Assembly: GCF_014489635.1 (NCBI RefSeq)
Contig: NZ_CP060828.1
Span: 310,001 to 374,000 of the forward strand
DNA from: Streptomyces roseirectus
GTDB taxonomy: Bacteria; Actinomycetota; Actinomycetes; Streptomycetales; Streptomycetaceae
DNA: 64,000 bases
Reading direction: 5' to 3'
Part shown: in pieces, positions 45,355 to 53,557 of the stretch
Numbering within the stretch: the stretch's first letter is position 1
Layout: the number at the start of each line of letters is the position of its first letter
Position numbers and translations under genes: made by a program
Notes under the pieces: model-generated
What the model was told of the DNA's origin: nothing
The model's input: only the letters and a program-made list of their open reading frames with translations
Databases searched by the model: none

Positions 45355-46640
45355 CTGGCCTCCGGTACGGCGTGGGCCAGCGCCTCGGCGGCCCGCCAGC
45401 AGTCGTGGAAGGTGGAGTAGAGCGGTACCGGTGCCAGCCGGATGATGTCCGGTTCGCGGGCGTCGGCGATGACACCGTGCTCGTGGCGCAGTGTGCGGGC
45501 GAGGTCGGCCGCGCCTGTGCCGCCGACGCGCAGGGACAGTTGGGCGCCCCGGCGCCGGGGGTCTCTGGGGGTGATCAGCGTCAGCGGGCGGGTGGGGGTG
45601 AGCGCGTCGAGCAGCCCTTCCAGGTATCCGGTCAGCTTCTCGCTGCGGGCCCGCAGGGCCGTCATGCCGACGGTGTCGAACAGTTCCAGCGAGGTGCGCA
45701 CCGGGCCCATGGCGAGGATCGGCGGGTTGGAGATGGCCCACGCGTCGGCGGTGGCCGGTGGCCGGGAGACCGGTTCCATCCGGAACCGGGTGGCGGCGTC
45801 GGTGCTCCACCACCCTTCCAGGCGCTGGACATCGCGGTCGGTGACGTGGCGCTGGTGGATGAAGACCCCCGCGAGCGCGCCGGGGCCGGAGTTGAGGTAC
45901 TTGTAGGAGCACCAGGCGGCGAAGTCGACGTCCCAGTCGTGCAGATGAAGGGGGACGTTGCCCGCCGCGTGGGCGAGGTCCCAGCCGACCGTCGCGCCCG
46001 CGGTGTGCCCGGCCTCGGTGAGGGCGGGGATGTCCATCAGCTCGCCGGTGAGGTAGTTGACGCCGCCCAGCAGCATCAGGGCCACGGTGTGTCCCTGCCG
46101 GTCGAGGAAGTCGACGACGTCCTCCGTGCGCAGGCAGTCCTCCCCGGCGCGCGGGCGCAGCCGGACGACCGTCCGGTCCGGGTCGAGGCCCCGGAAGCGC
46201 GCGTGGCTGCGGACCGCGTAGCTGTCGGAGGGGAAGGCGCTGTCCTCGATCACGATCCGGGTCCGCTCGCCCTGGGGGCGGTAGAACGAGGCCATCAGCA
46301 GGTGCAGGTTCACCGTCAGGGAGTTCATGACGACGGTCTCGTCGGGCAGTGCTCCGACCAGGCGCGCGGCCGGTTCGGTCAGCAGGCGGTGGTAGCCGAA
46401 CCAGGGGCGTGCGGCGTCGTGGTGGCCTTCGACGCCGTAGCGGCTCCAGTCGGCGAGGTCCTGCGTGAGGTCCGCGAGGGTCGTCTTGGGCTGCAGGCCG
46501 AGGGAGTTGCCCGCGAAGTACGCGGTGTGGGTGTGCCTGCCGCCGTCGGCGGGCGGTATGTGGAACAGCTCGCGGTGCCCCGGGAGGGCGTCGTCGAGCT
46601 GCTGGGCCTCGGTTTCGGAGGCGGTGGGTCGCGCGAGCAA
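45351..46640 (-). CDS. kynU: Kynureninase
   Basis: The PLP enzyme has the kynureninase signatures YFAGNSLGLQPK, EDSAFPSDSYAVRSH, VGWDLAHAAGNVPL and WCSYKYLNSGPG, whose lysine binds PLP. It splits kynurenine to anthranilate or 3-hydroxykynurenine to 3-hydroxyanthranilate, releasing alanine. I chose TTG 46640, with GAAGGG about seven bases upstream, because it gives 429 residues, the family length. An upstream frame to 46739 would add an arginine-rich leader unlike the family. The start remains the weakest point. Confidence 0.88.
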   Translation of the reverse strand: MLARPTASETEAQQLDDALPGHRELFHIPPADGGRHTHTAYFAGNSLGLQPKTTLADLTQDLADWSRYGVEGHHDAARPWFGYHRLLTEPAARLVGALPDETVVMNSLTVNLHLLMASFYRPQGERTRIVIEDSAFPSDSYAVRSHARFRGLDPDRTVVRLRPRAGEDCLRTEDVVDFLDRQGHTVALMLLGGVNYLTGELMDIPALTEAGHTAGATVGWDLAHAAGNVPLHLHDWDVDFAAWCSYKYLNSGPGALAGVFIHQRHVTDRDVQRLEGWWSTDAATRFRMEPVSRPPATADAWAISNPPILAMGPVRTSLELFDTVGMTALRARSEKLTGYLEGLLDALTPTRPLTLITPRDPRRRGAQLSLRVGGTGAADLARTLRHEHGVIADAREPDIIRLAPVPLYSTFHDCWRAAEALAHAVPEAR

Positions 46641-46791
46641 GGCAGTGCCCTTCTGGGAGTGGTGCCGGAGGGCCGGCGCGGGGCGGAGGCGGCGCGCGTG
46701 GGGCCGGAGACGGTCGTGAACGGGCGCGGCGAGTTCCACGGGAGAGTCGGCCGAGGGGGTCAGCGGCAGCGGACCGCGGTCACCCGTGCTG

Positions 46792-47952
46792 TCACGGCAG
46801 CAGCCGGTCGGTGGTCTCCTCGCGGGACTTCTTCAGGAAGGCGACGAAGTCGCTGCCGCCGGTTCCCCTGGCGGTCTCCTGGTCGCGCTGGAACCGGGTG
46901 ATGTAGCGGCCGGTGATGCCGATGTGCTGGGCCCGGAGGCGGGCGAGGGCGTCGACCGCCGCGTTGTACGCGTCGCCGAGCGAAGGGTGGGTGGCGCGGT
47001 GGTCCTCGACGTAGGCGCGGACCGACGGGCCGGCCTCCAGGTCCTCCAGGAAGCGGCGGTGCGGCGCGGGCATGTAGGCGCGCATGCCGGTCAGGAATCC
47101 CGCCGTCGCCTGGTGCGGGTGCGGGATGTCGAGTCCGGCGTCGAACGCCTGGATGAGGGAGCTCTGCGCGGCGCTCCCGCCGGCCAGCACCAGCGGTTCC
47201 CGGTCCACGCCCTCGAAGCGCAGCCCCGGCGCGGACCAGCCGGTGAGGAAGGGCCGGACGCGGTGGTAGAAGACGTGGTGGTCGCACCAGCGCTCGACGT
47301 CGAGGAACGCGCCGGTCACCTGGTCGACGACCGCGCGGACGCCGAGCAGCGCCTCGGTGAGCGCGGCCGGGTCCTCGTCCGCCGCCGCGTGCTGGGCCCG
47401 CACGAGGAGGGGCAGCCCGGGGGCGCCGGCGAGTTCGACGCCCACCGTGGCCAGGTAGAACCACTTCTCGTCGACGCCGCCGAGGAACGTCACCTGGGTG
47501 TCGATGTTCGACATGCTGAGCGGTTCGTCCGCGTCGATGCGCCGCCAGTTGTTCAGGACGACGGAGGCGTGGGAGATGATCGGCGCCCGGTCCAGGGTTT
47601 CGGCGAGCGTGTGGAGCGGTCGCGCCACCGGTGCCGGGAGCGTGTCCGCGGGGGTGTCGGTGGCCCACACGTAGGCGTTCGCGAGCGAGCACAGCAGCAG
47701 CATGGCCCGCTCCCGCTCCCCGCCGGCGCGCAGCCGGTCCGGCGCGAGGAGGGGCAGCGACTCGACCGCCGTGCGCATCCGGCCCGTCATGATCAGGGCC
47801 GCGATGTTCCGCCCCAGCCGCTCCCACGGCGCGTAGTACGCCGGCAGCTCGTCCACCGGGTCCTCGGCGGGCACGAACCCGTGCACGGCGTCGATGGCGT
47901 ACTCGCCCAGCGCGGCCACCCGGGGCCGGATGCGCGTCGTCTCAGGGATCAC
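46792..47952 (-). CDS. Indoleamine 2,3-dioxygenase-type heme enzyme
   Basis: The 386-residue protein has the IDO hallmarks VFYHRVRPFLTGW, GGSAAQSSLIQAFDAGL, MRAYMPAPHRRFLEDL and LRAQHIGITGRYIT, where the histidine is the likely proximal heme ligand. It should oxidise tryptophan to N-formylkynurenine and start the pathway. The GTG at 47952 follows GAGGAGG by seven bases. Most bacteria use the unrelated-length tryptophan 2,3-dioxygenase (TDO), so an IDO at the head of a catabolic operon is notable. It is the first gene of the leftward transcript, and the operon promoter must lie in 47953-48110. Confidence 0.85.
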   Translation of the reverse strand: MIPETTRIRPRVAALGEYAIDAVHGFVPAEDPVDELPAYYAPWERLGRNIAALIMTGRMRTAVESLPLLAPDRLRAGGERERAMLLLCSLANAYVWATDTPADTLPAPVARPLHTLAETLDRAPIISHASVVLNNWRRIDADEPLSMSNIDTQVTFLGGVDEKWFYLATVGVELAGAPGLPLLVRAQHAAADEDPAALTEALLGVRAVVDQVTGAFLDVERWCDHHVFYHRVRPFLTGWSAPGLRFEGVDREPLVLAGGSAAQSSLIQAFDAGLDIPHPHQATAGFLTGMRAYMPAPHRRFLEDLEAGPSVRAYVEDHRATHPSLGDAYNAAVDALARLRAQHIGITGRYITRFQRDQETARGTGGSDFVAFLKKSREETTDRLLP

Positions 47953-48110
47953 TGCGGTTCCTCCTCGTGCTTGTCCACGAGGTTGCCCGTCCCGCGGGGC
48001 GGGGCATATGGGCGGCGGCACGAACTCGGCGCCCTCTGATTGGGCTCCGGCACCATGACGCCGCGACGGCCCCGCCCCTCAGGGCGCTCTGCGCGCCCCG
48101 CGTCCGCGGC

Positions 48111-48974
48111 TCATGCCGGTTCCGGCACCACCGCGACGGCGCAGGCGGCGTGGTGGAGCGCGGTGTGGGCGACGCGTCCGAGCTGGAGGCCGAGGTGTCC
48201 CGGGTGGCGGTGGGCGCCGACGACCAGCAGGTCGGCGCCGTGCGAGGCGGTCAGCAGGACCGTGCGCGCGGGGCCTTCGGCGGTGTGCCGGGTGAGGGTC
48301 AGGTCCTCGGGCATGTCCTTCAGCGACTGGTCCAGCACCTCGGACGCGTGCTGCTCGTGCAGCCGCGCGGGTTCCCCGGCGAGCAGCGGGTGGTCGGTCG
48401 ACTCGCGGGCCGGGCAGCGCCAGGCGCGCACGGCGTCCAGGGTGGCGTGGCGCAGCCGCGCTTCCCTGACGGCGAAGTCGAGGGCCGCCGAGTCGGGGCC
48501 CCGGTCGCCGATGCCGACGACGACCCGGCCCGGCCCGTCGGACACGGCCCGCTCGCCGCGCACCACGATCACCGGGCAGCCGGCGCGGGCGGCGACGGTC
48601 AGGCTGACCGAGCCGAGCAGCAGTTCCGCCAGTCCGCCGCGCCCCCGGGTGCCGAGCACCAGCAGGGCCGCCTCACGGCCTTCGCGGACGAGCGCGTGCT
48701 CGGGTTCCTCGGGCAGGACGTCGACGGAGATCTCGACGCCGGGCCGGCGCAGCGCCGCGCGCCGCTCGGCCGTGCGCAGGACGTCCTCGGCCGTGACCGT
48801 CCCGCCGGGGCCGGCGTGATCGCGGGCGAGGGCGGAGCCCTCGTAGCGCTCCCAGAGGCAGGCGTGGACCAGGCGCAGCGGGGCGCCGCGCAGGGCCGCT
48901 TCGTCGGCCGCCAGGTCGACGGCCCGCAGGGCGGGCTCGGAGCCGTCCACGCCGACGACGACCGGGGGTGCCAT
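48111..48974 (-). CDS. Tandem universal stress protein (UspA family)
   Basis: The 287-residue protein contains two USP domains. Each starts with VVVGVDGSEPALRAV or VVVGIGDRGPDSAAL, and the first ends with the nucleotide-binding LVLGTRGRGGLAELLLGSVS. The second ends with LVVGAHRHPGHLGLQLGRVAH. Double USPs bind ATP and support survival in hypoxia and stationary phase in actinobacteria. It lies five bases after the alcohol dehydrogenase gene and is probably co-transcribed with it and the second USP gene upstream. Confidence 0.87.
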   Translation of the reverse strand: MAPPVVVGVDGSEPALRAVDLAADEAALRGAPLRLVHACLWERYEGSALARDHAGPGGTVTAEDVLRTAERRAALRRPGVEISVDVLPEEPEHALVREGREAALLVLGTRGRGGLAELLLGSVSLTVAARAGCPVIVVRGERAVSDGPGRVVVGIGDRGPDSAALDFAVREARLRHATLDAVRAWRCPARESTDHPLLAGEPARLHEQHASEVLDQSLKDMPEDLTLTRHTAEGPARTVLLTASHGADLLVVGAHRHPGHLGLQLGRVAHTALHHAACAVAVVPEPA

Positions 48975-48979
48975 CGCCC

Positions 48980-50002
48980 TCACCTCCCCGCGCCCAGGTC
49001 GAACACGATCCGGGCCCTGACCTCGCCGCGCAGCACCTCGCCGATGGCGTCGTTGACGGCGTCGAGGGGGCGGGTCTCGTAGATGACCTCGGTGCGGCCG
49101 TCCGCGTGCAGCCGGAAGACCTCGGCGAGGTCCTGGCGGGTGCCGACGATGGAGCCGATCACGCTCGTGCCGTTCAGGACGGTGTCGAAGACCGGCAGCC
49201 GGACCGTGCCGTGCGCGGGCAGGGCGACCATGACGAGCTTTCCGCCGCGCCGCAGTCCGGCGTTCACGGCCTCGAAGGCCGCGTCGTCCACCGCGAGGGC
49301 GATCGCCGCGTGGGCGCCGCCGTGCTGTTTCAGCGTCTTGCCGACGTCCTGTTTGCGGGCGTCGATGACGAGGTCGGCGCCGAGGCGGGCGGCGAGGTCG
49401 AGCTTGTCGTCGGTGACGTCGATCGCGGCGACGGTGGCTCCGGCGATCTTGGCGTACTGCACGGCGAGGTGGCCGAGCCCGCCGATGCCGGACACCGCGA
49501 CGAGCTGGGCGGGCCGTACTCCGGCGACCTTGAGGGCCTTGTACGTGGTGACGCCGGCGCAGGTCAGCGGGGCGGCGTCGAACGGGGAGACGCCCGTGGG
49601 GACGGGCTGGGCGAAGTCGGCGTGGGCGAGCATCTTCTCGGCGTGGCCGCCGTCGCAGCCGTACCCGGTGTTGACCTGCTGCTCGCACAGCGTCTCCCAG
49701 CCGGACAGGCAGTGCTCGCACCGTCCGCAGGCGTGCCCCAGCCAGGGCACGGCGACCCGCTGTCCGACGGCGAGCGAGGTGACGCCCTCGCCCAGCGCCT
49801 CGACCAGGCCGACGCCCTCGTGCCCGGGGACGAACGGCGGGGCCGGCTTGACGGGCCAGTCGCCGTGCGCGGCGTGGATGTCGGTGTGGCACAGCCCGGA
49901 CGCCTCGACCCGCACGCGGACCTGGCCGGGGCCGGGCTGCGGGTCGGGGCGTTCCTCGATGACCAGGGGCTCGCCGAAGGCTCGTACGACCGCTGCCTTC
50001 AT
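48980..50002 (-). CDS. Zinc-dependent alcohol dehydrogenase (AdhP-like)
   Basis: The 340-residue MDR enzyme has the catalytic zinc ligands in GLCHTDIH and PGHEGVG, the structural zinc cluster CGRCEHCLSGWETLC with four cysteines, and the NAD-binding GIGGLGHLAVQ. It is of the ethanol-active AdhP/AdhA type. Between two universal stress proteins and close to pyruvate formate-lyase it could dispose of reducing equivalents when oxygen is low. No formaldehyde- or mycothiol-specific insertion is seen. Confidence 0.88.
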   Translation of the reverse strand: MKAAVVRAFGEPLVIEERPDPQPGPGQVRVRVEASGLCHTDIHAAHGDWPVKPAPPFVPGHEGVGLVEALGEGVTSLAVGQRVAVPWLGHACGRCEHCLSGWETLCEQQVNTGYGCDGGHAEKMLAHADFAQPVPTGVSPFDAAPLTCAGVTTYKALKVAGVRPAQLVAVSGIGGLGHLAVQYAKIAGATVAAIDVTDDKLDLAARLGADLVIDARKQDVGKTLKQHGGAHAAIALAVDDAAFEAVNAGLRRGGKLVMVALPAHGTVRLPVFDTVLNGTSVIGSIVGTRQDLAEVFRLHADGRTEVIYETRPLDAVNDAIGEVLRGEVRARIVFDLGAGR

Positions 50003-50024
50003 GGGGGTTCCTCTTCTCGGGGTG

Positions 50025-50888
50025 TCAGTCGTGGGGGACGACGGCGACGGGGGCGGGGCAGTGGTGGAGGGCCGCGTGGGTGACGTGGCCGATGTGGGTG
50101 CCGAGGGGGTTGTGGCGGGTGCGGCGTCCGACGACGAGCAGGGACGCGTCGCGGGCGGCGGCCACGACCTGGACGGCGGGGTTGCCGTAGCGGACCTGGT
50201 CGGCGACCCGGACGCCGGGGAAGTCGTGCCGCCAGGGCCGCAGGATCTCGGCCAGCTTCTCGGAGTCGGCGCGCAGGAGGGTTTCGTGCAGCTGCGGGTC
50301 GGCGGGGGTGCCGTAGGCGACGTACGGGGGCGGGTTCCAGGCGTGCATGACGCGCAGGGCGCCGCCTCGGCGGGCGGCGGCCTCGAAGGCGAAGTCGATG
50401 AGGGAGCGGTCGGGGCGGTCGGTGTCCAGGCCCAGGACGACGGGGCCGGTGGCGGGCGGCGTGTCCTTCACGGCCTTGACGGACACCACGGGCCGCTCGG
50501 CGTGGGCGATGACGGACAGGCCGACGGAGCCGGCCAGGAAGCCGCCGAGTCCGCCGAGCCCGCGTGAGCCGAGGACGAGCAGTTCGGCGTCGCTCGCGGC
50601 CTTGATCAGGGCGTCGGCGGGGTTGCCGGTGACCTGCTCGGTGCTCACCTCGATGCCGGGGTGGCGTTCGCGGACGGTCCGCGCGGCGTCCCGGGGGATG
50701 CGGTCGGTCCAGTGCTGGTGGGTCTCGGGGCCGAGCAGGGGGGCCTGCGCCATCGGCGCGGGGACCGGTTCCCAGACCTGGACGAGCTTCAGCGGCAGAC
50801 CGAGCAACCCTGCCTCACCGGCGGCCCATTCGGCGGCGGCGAGGCTTTCGGGGGAACCGTCGAGACCGACGATGACGCTACGGGACAT
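50025..50888 (-). CDS. Tandem universal stress protein, second copy
   Basis: The 287-residue double USP has SVIVGLDGSPESLAAAEWA, LLVLGSRGLGGLGGFLAGS (ATP loop) and a second domain with VVLGLDTDRPDRSL and LVVGRRTRHNPLGTHIGHV. It is the same length as the copy at 48111, so the two are paralogs. Its ATG follows GGAGG. It heads the leftward group USP-ADH-USP. The 249-base gap to the divergent SulP gene holds two palindromic boxes. Confidence 0.87.
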   Translation of the reverse strand: MSRSVIVGLDGSPESLAAAEWAAGEAGLLGLPLKLVQVWEPVPAPMAQAPLLGPETHQHWTDRIPRDAARTVRERHPGIEVSTEQVTGNPADALIKAASDAELLVLGSRGLGGLGGFLAGSVGLSVIAHAERPVVSVKAVKDTPPATGPVVLGLDTDRPDRSLIDFAFEAAARRGGALRVMHAWNPPPYVAYGTPADPQLHETLLRADSEKLAEILRPWRHDFPGVRVADQVRYGNPAVQVVAAARDASLLVVGRRTRHNPLGTHIGHVTHAALHHCPAPVAVVPHD

Positions 50889-51044
50889 GACGTCCGCCTC
50901 CTTGTGGGCGCGGTGGGCCGGGAGAGGGCGCCCACCGCGCGGTCCGGTGTCCGGCGCGGCCGTCCTGTGCGGACGGGCGTTGCCTGCGCCTCTCACTCTT
51001 CTCGTCCTGCTCGGGGTGCGCCGGATGCCGAACGTCCGCGGGCG

Positions 51045-51083
51045 GGGGCCTAACGGCCCTGTCCGCCGGGGCCGTTCGGCGCG
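51045..51083. promoter_or_regulatory. Pair of DevR/DosR-like palindromic boxes upstream of USP and SulP genes
   Basis: Two related 16-base boxes lie 23 bases apart in register: GGGGCCTAACGGCCCT at 51045-51060 and GGGGCCGTTCGGCGCG at 51068-51083. They match the perfect palindrome near pflB at 12 and 14 of 16 positions. Paired boxes at two helical turns are usual for dormancy regulators of the DevR type. The assignment to DevR is inference. Confidence 0.45.
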
Positions 51084-51137
51084 CGCGTGCGGCCGTACCG
51101 AGGCGGATCATGAGCAGCGTCCGGCGGAAGGCGGGCG

Positions 51138-52832
51138 ATGCTCCAGGACACGCGCGTCCCCCGATGGCTCCGGCCGGCGCCCGGTCTCGTCACTCTGCGG
51201 GGCTACCGGCGCGCGTGGCTCGGCGGGGACCTGCTCGCCGGGGTGACGGTGGCCGCGGATCTCGTGCCGCAGGTCATGGCGTACGCGGGGGTGGCGGGGC
51301 CGGCGCCGGTCGCGGGGCTGTGGGGGATCCTGCCGGCGCTCGCGCTGTCCGCCGTGTTCGGCACCTCGCGGCTGCTGTCGGTGGGGCCCGAGTCGACGAC
51401 CGCGCTGATGACGGCCACCGTGGTGGCGCCGCTCGCGGCCGGTGACCCGGCGCGGTACGCGTCGCCGGCGGCGGCTCTCGCGGTGACGGTCGGGCCGCTG
51501 TGCCTGGCCGCGCGGGCGGTCCGGCTGGGTTTCCTCGCGGACCTGCTGTCGCGCCCGGTCCTGGTCGGCTGTCTGACCGGCGTCGCGCTGATCATGATCG
51601 TGGACCAGTTGCCGAAGCTGACCGGGGTGCGCGCCTCCGGCACGGAGTTCTTCCCTCAGCTGTGGTCCTTCGTGCGCCGGGTGGCGGACGTCCACCCGGC
51701 CACCGCCGTCCTGTCCGCCGTCGCGCTGGCGTTCCTGTTCCTGGCGGCCCGCGGCGCGCGGCCGGTGCCGGGGCCCTTGTTGACGGTCGCGCTGGCCACG
51801 GCCGCCGTGGCGCTCTTCGGTCTGGACGAGCGGTACGGCCTGGCGGTGATCGGTGAGGTTCCGTCCGGTCTGCCGGCCCCGGCCGTCCCCGCGCTGGGCG
51901 AGCTGCCGCACCTGGTGCTGCCCGCGCTAGGTGTGCTGCTGGTCGCCTACACGGACTTCGTGCTCACCGCGCGGGCGTTCAGCGACGGGCCCGGCATCGA
52001 TGCCGACCAGGAGTTCCTGGCGCTGGGCGCGGTCAACCTCGGCGCGGGCGCGCTGCACGGGTTCCCGGTGTCCAGCAGCGCGAGCCGTACCGCGCTCGCA
52101 TCCTCGGCGGGCGCCCGCAGCCAGGCGTACTCGCTGGTCGCGGGGGTGGTGGTGCTGGCCGTCCTGCTGTTCCTCGGTCCGCTGCTGACCCGGATGCCCT
52201 CGGCGGTGCTCGGGGCGCTCGTCGTGTACGCGGCGGTCCGGATGATCGACCTGGCGGGTTTCCGGCGGCTGGCCTCCTTCCGCCGCCGTGAGCTGCTCCT
52301 GGCGCTGGGGTGTCTGGCCGGGGTGCTGGTCCTGGACATCCTGTACGGGGTGCTCGTGGCCGTGGGGATGTCGGTGGCCGAGCTGCTGAGCCGGGTGGCG
52401 CGTCCGCACGACGCCGTCGAGGGGCTGGTGCCCGGGGTGGCCGGCATGCACGACGTCGACGACTATCCGCAGGCGCGCACGGTCCCCGGGCTGCTGGTGT
52501 ACCGCTACGACTCGCCGCTGTTCTTCGCGAACGCGGAGGACTTCCGGCGCCGGGCGCTGGCCGCGGTGGACGAGGAGAGCGGGCCGGTGCGCTGGTTCGT
52601 CCTCAACACGGAGGCCAATGTCGAGGTGGACATCACCGCGCTGGACGCCGTCGACGAGCTGCGCCGTGAACTCGGCCGCCGGGGCGTGGTGTTCGCGCTC
52701 GCGCGGGTCAAGCAGGATCTGCTGGCCGGCCTGCGGGCGTACGGGCTGGCGGAGTCGGTCGGCGAGGAGCGGATCTTTCCGACGCTGCCGACGGCGGTGG
52801 CCGCCTACCGTGCCTGGGAGGCGGCTCAGTAG
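51138..52832 (+). CDS. SulP family anion transporter with STAS domain
   Basis: The 564-residue protein has 10-12 hydrophobic segments with the SulP features WLGGDLLAGVTVAADLVPQVMAYA (split over helix 1), LSVGPESTTALM and FPVSSSASRTALASSAG, followed by a C-terminal STAS domain from about residue 440 (VPGLLVYRYDSPLFFANAE, LNTEANVEVDITALDAVDEL). SulP proteins carry sulfate, bicarbonate or other anions. The STAS domain suggests nucleotide-linked control. It is divergent from the USP group and its stop overlaps the convergent pflA by seven bases. Confidence 0.87.
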   Translation: MLQDTRVPRWLRPAPGLVTLRGYRRAWLGGDLLAGVTVAADLVPQVMAYAGVAGPAPVAGLWGILPALALSAVFGTSRLLSVGPESTTALMTATVVAPLAAGDPARYASPAAALAVTVGPLCLAARAVRLGFLADLLSRPVLVGCLTGVALIMIVDQLPKLTGVRASGTEFFPQLWSFVRRVADVHPATAVLSAVALAFLFLAARGARPVPGPLLTVALATAAVALFGLDERYGLAVIGEVPSGLPAPAVPALGELPHLVLPALGVLLVAYTDFVLTARAFSDGPGIDADQEFLALGAVNLGAGALHGFPVSSSASRTALASSAGARSQAYSLVAGVVVLAVLLFLGPLLTRMPSAVLGALVVYAAVRMIDLAGFRRLASFRRRELLLALGCLAGVLVLDILYGVLVAVGMSVAELLSRVARPHDAVEGLVPGVAGMHDVDDYPQARTVPGLLVYRYDSPLFFANAEDFRRRALAAVDEESGPVRWFVLNTEANVEVDITALDAVDELRRELGRRGVVFALARVKQDLLAGLRAYGLAESVGEERIFPTLPTAVAAYRAWEAAQ

Positions 52833-53557
52833 GCGGGCACGCCGTGCTCCCGGAAGCGGTCGCGGACGCGTTCGGTCAGCTCCGGGGACGGGGGCGGGGT
52901 GTCGCGCAGCGGGAAGGGGATGCCGAGGGCGTCGTACTTGTGGGCGCCGAGCTTGTGGAAGGGCAGGACGTCGACGCGGTCGACGCGGGTGAGGCCGGCG
53001 ACGAAACGGGCCAGGCCCTCGACGGCGTGCGGGTCGTCGGTCCAGCCGGGGACGAGGACGTAGCGGATCCACATCGGGACGCCGAGGCGGTCCAGGCGGG
53101 TCGCGAAGGTGAGGGTGGGGGCGAGCCGGCCGCCGGTCAAGCGCCGGTACGCCGTGCCGTCGAAGGACTTGACGTCCAGCAGGACGAGGTCGGTGCGGGC
53201 GAGGAGGGTGTCGTCGGCGCGGGCGCCGAGGAAGCCGGAGGTGTCGAGGGCGGTGTGCAGTCCCAGGGCCTTGCAGCGGCGCAGGATCTCACCGGTGAAG
53301 CCGAGCTGGAGGAGGGGTTCGCCGCCGGTGAGGGTGACGCCGCCGCCGGCGGCGGTCAGGAAGGCGCGATGCTCCTCGATCCGCGCCATCACCTCGTCGG
53401 CGGTCGTCTCCCGGCCGTCCCGCAGGTGCCAGGTGTCGGGGTTGGCGCAGTACAGACAGCGCAGAGGACACCCGGAGAGGAAGAGGACGAACCGGGTCCC
53501 GGGACCGTCGACGCCGGTCGACAGGTCCCAGGAGTGGATCCGGCCGGTCGTGTTCAC
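52826..53557 (-). CDS. pflA: Pyruvate formate-lyase activating enzyme
   Basis: The 243-residue radical SAM protein has the cluster motif CPLRCLYC, the glycine-rich [14 protein letters not shown] and [18 protein letters not shown], all typical of PflA. It abstracts hydrogen from the glycine of pyruvate formate-lyase to form the glycyl radical. The GTG start overlaps the pflB stop (GTGA), so enzyme and activase are coupled. The usual N-terminal [19 protein letters not shown] is intact. Confidence 0.9.
   Translation of the reverse strand: MNTTGRIHSWDLSTGVDGPGTRFVLFLSGCPLRCLYCANPDTWHLRDGRETTADEVMARIEEHRAFLTAAGGGVTLTGGEPLLQLGFTGEILRRCKALGLHTALDTSGFLGARADDTLLARTDLVLLDVKSFDGTAYRRLTGGRLAPTLTFATRLDRLGVPMWIRYVLVPGWTDDPHAVEGLARFVAGLTRVDRVDVLPFHKLGAHKYDALGIPFPLRDTPPPSPELTERVRDRFREHGVPAY

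Noticed and set aside
35634..47952. Kynurenine operon as supplier of 3-aminobenzoate for pactamycin
   Set aside because: The cluster has its own PctV-type enzyme using 3-dehydroshikimate, and the operon degrades 3-hydroxyanthranilate rather than making 3-aminobenzoate.
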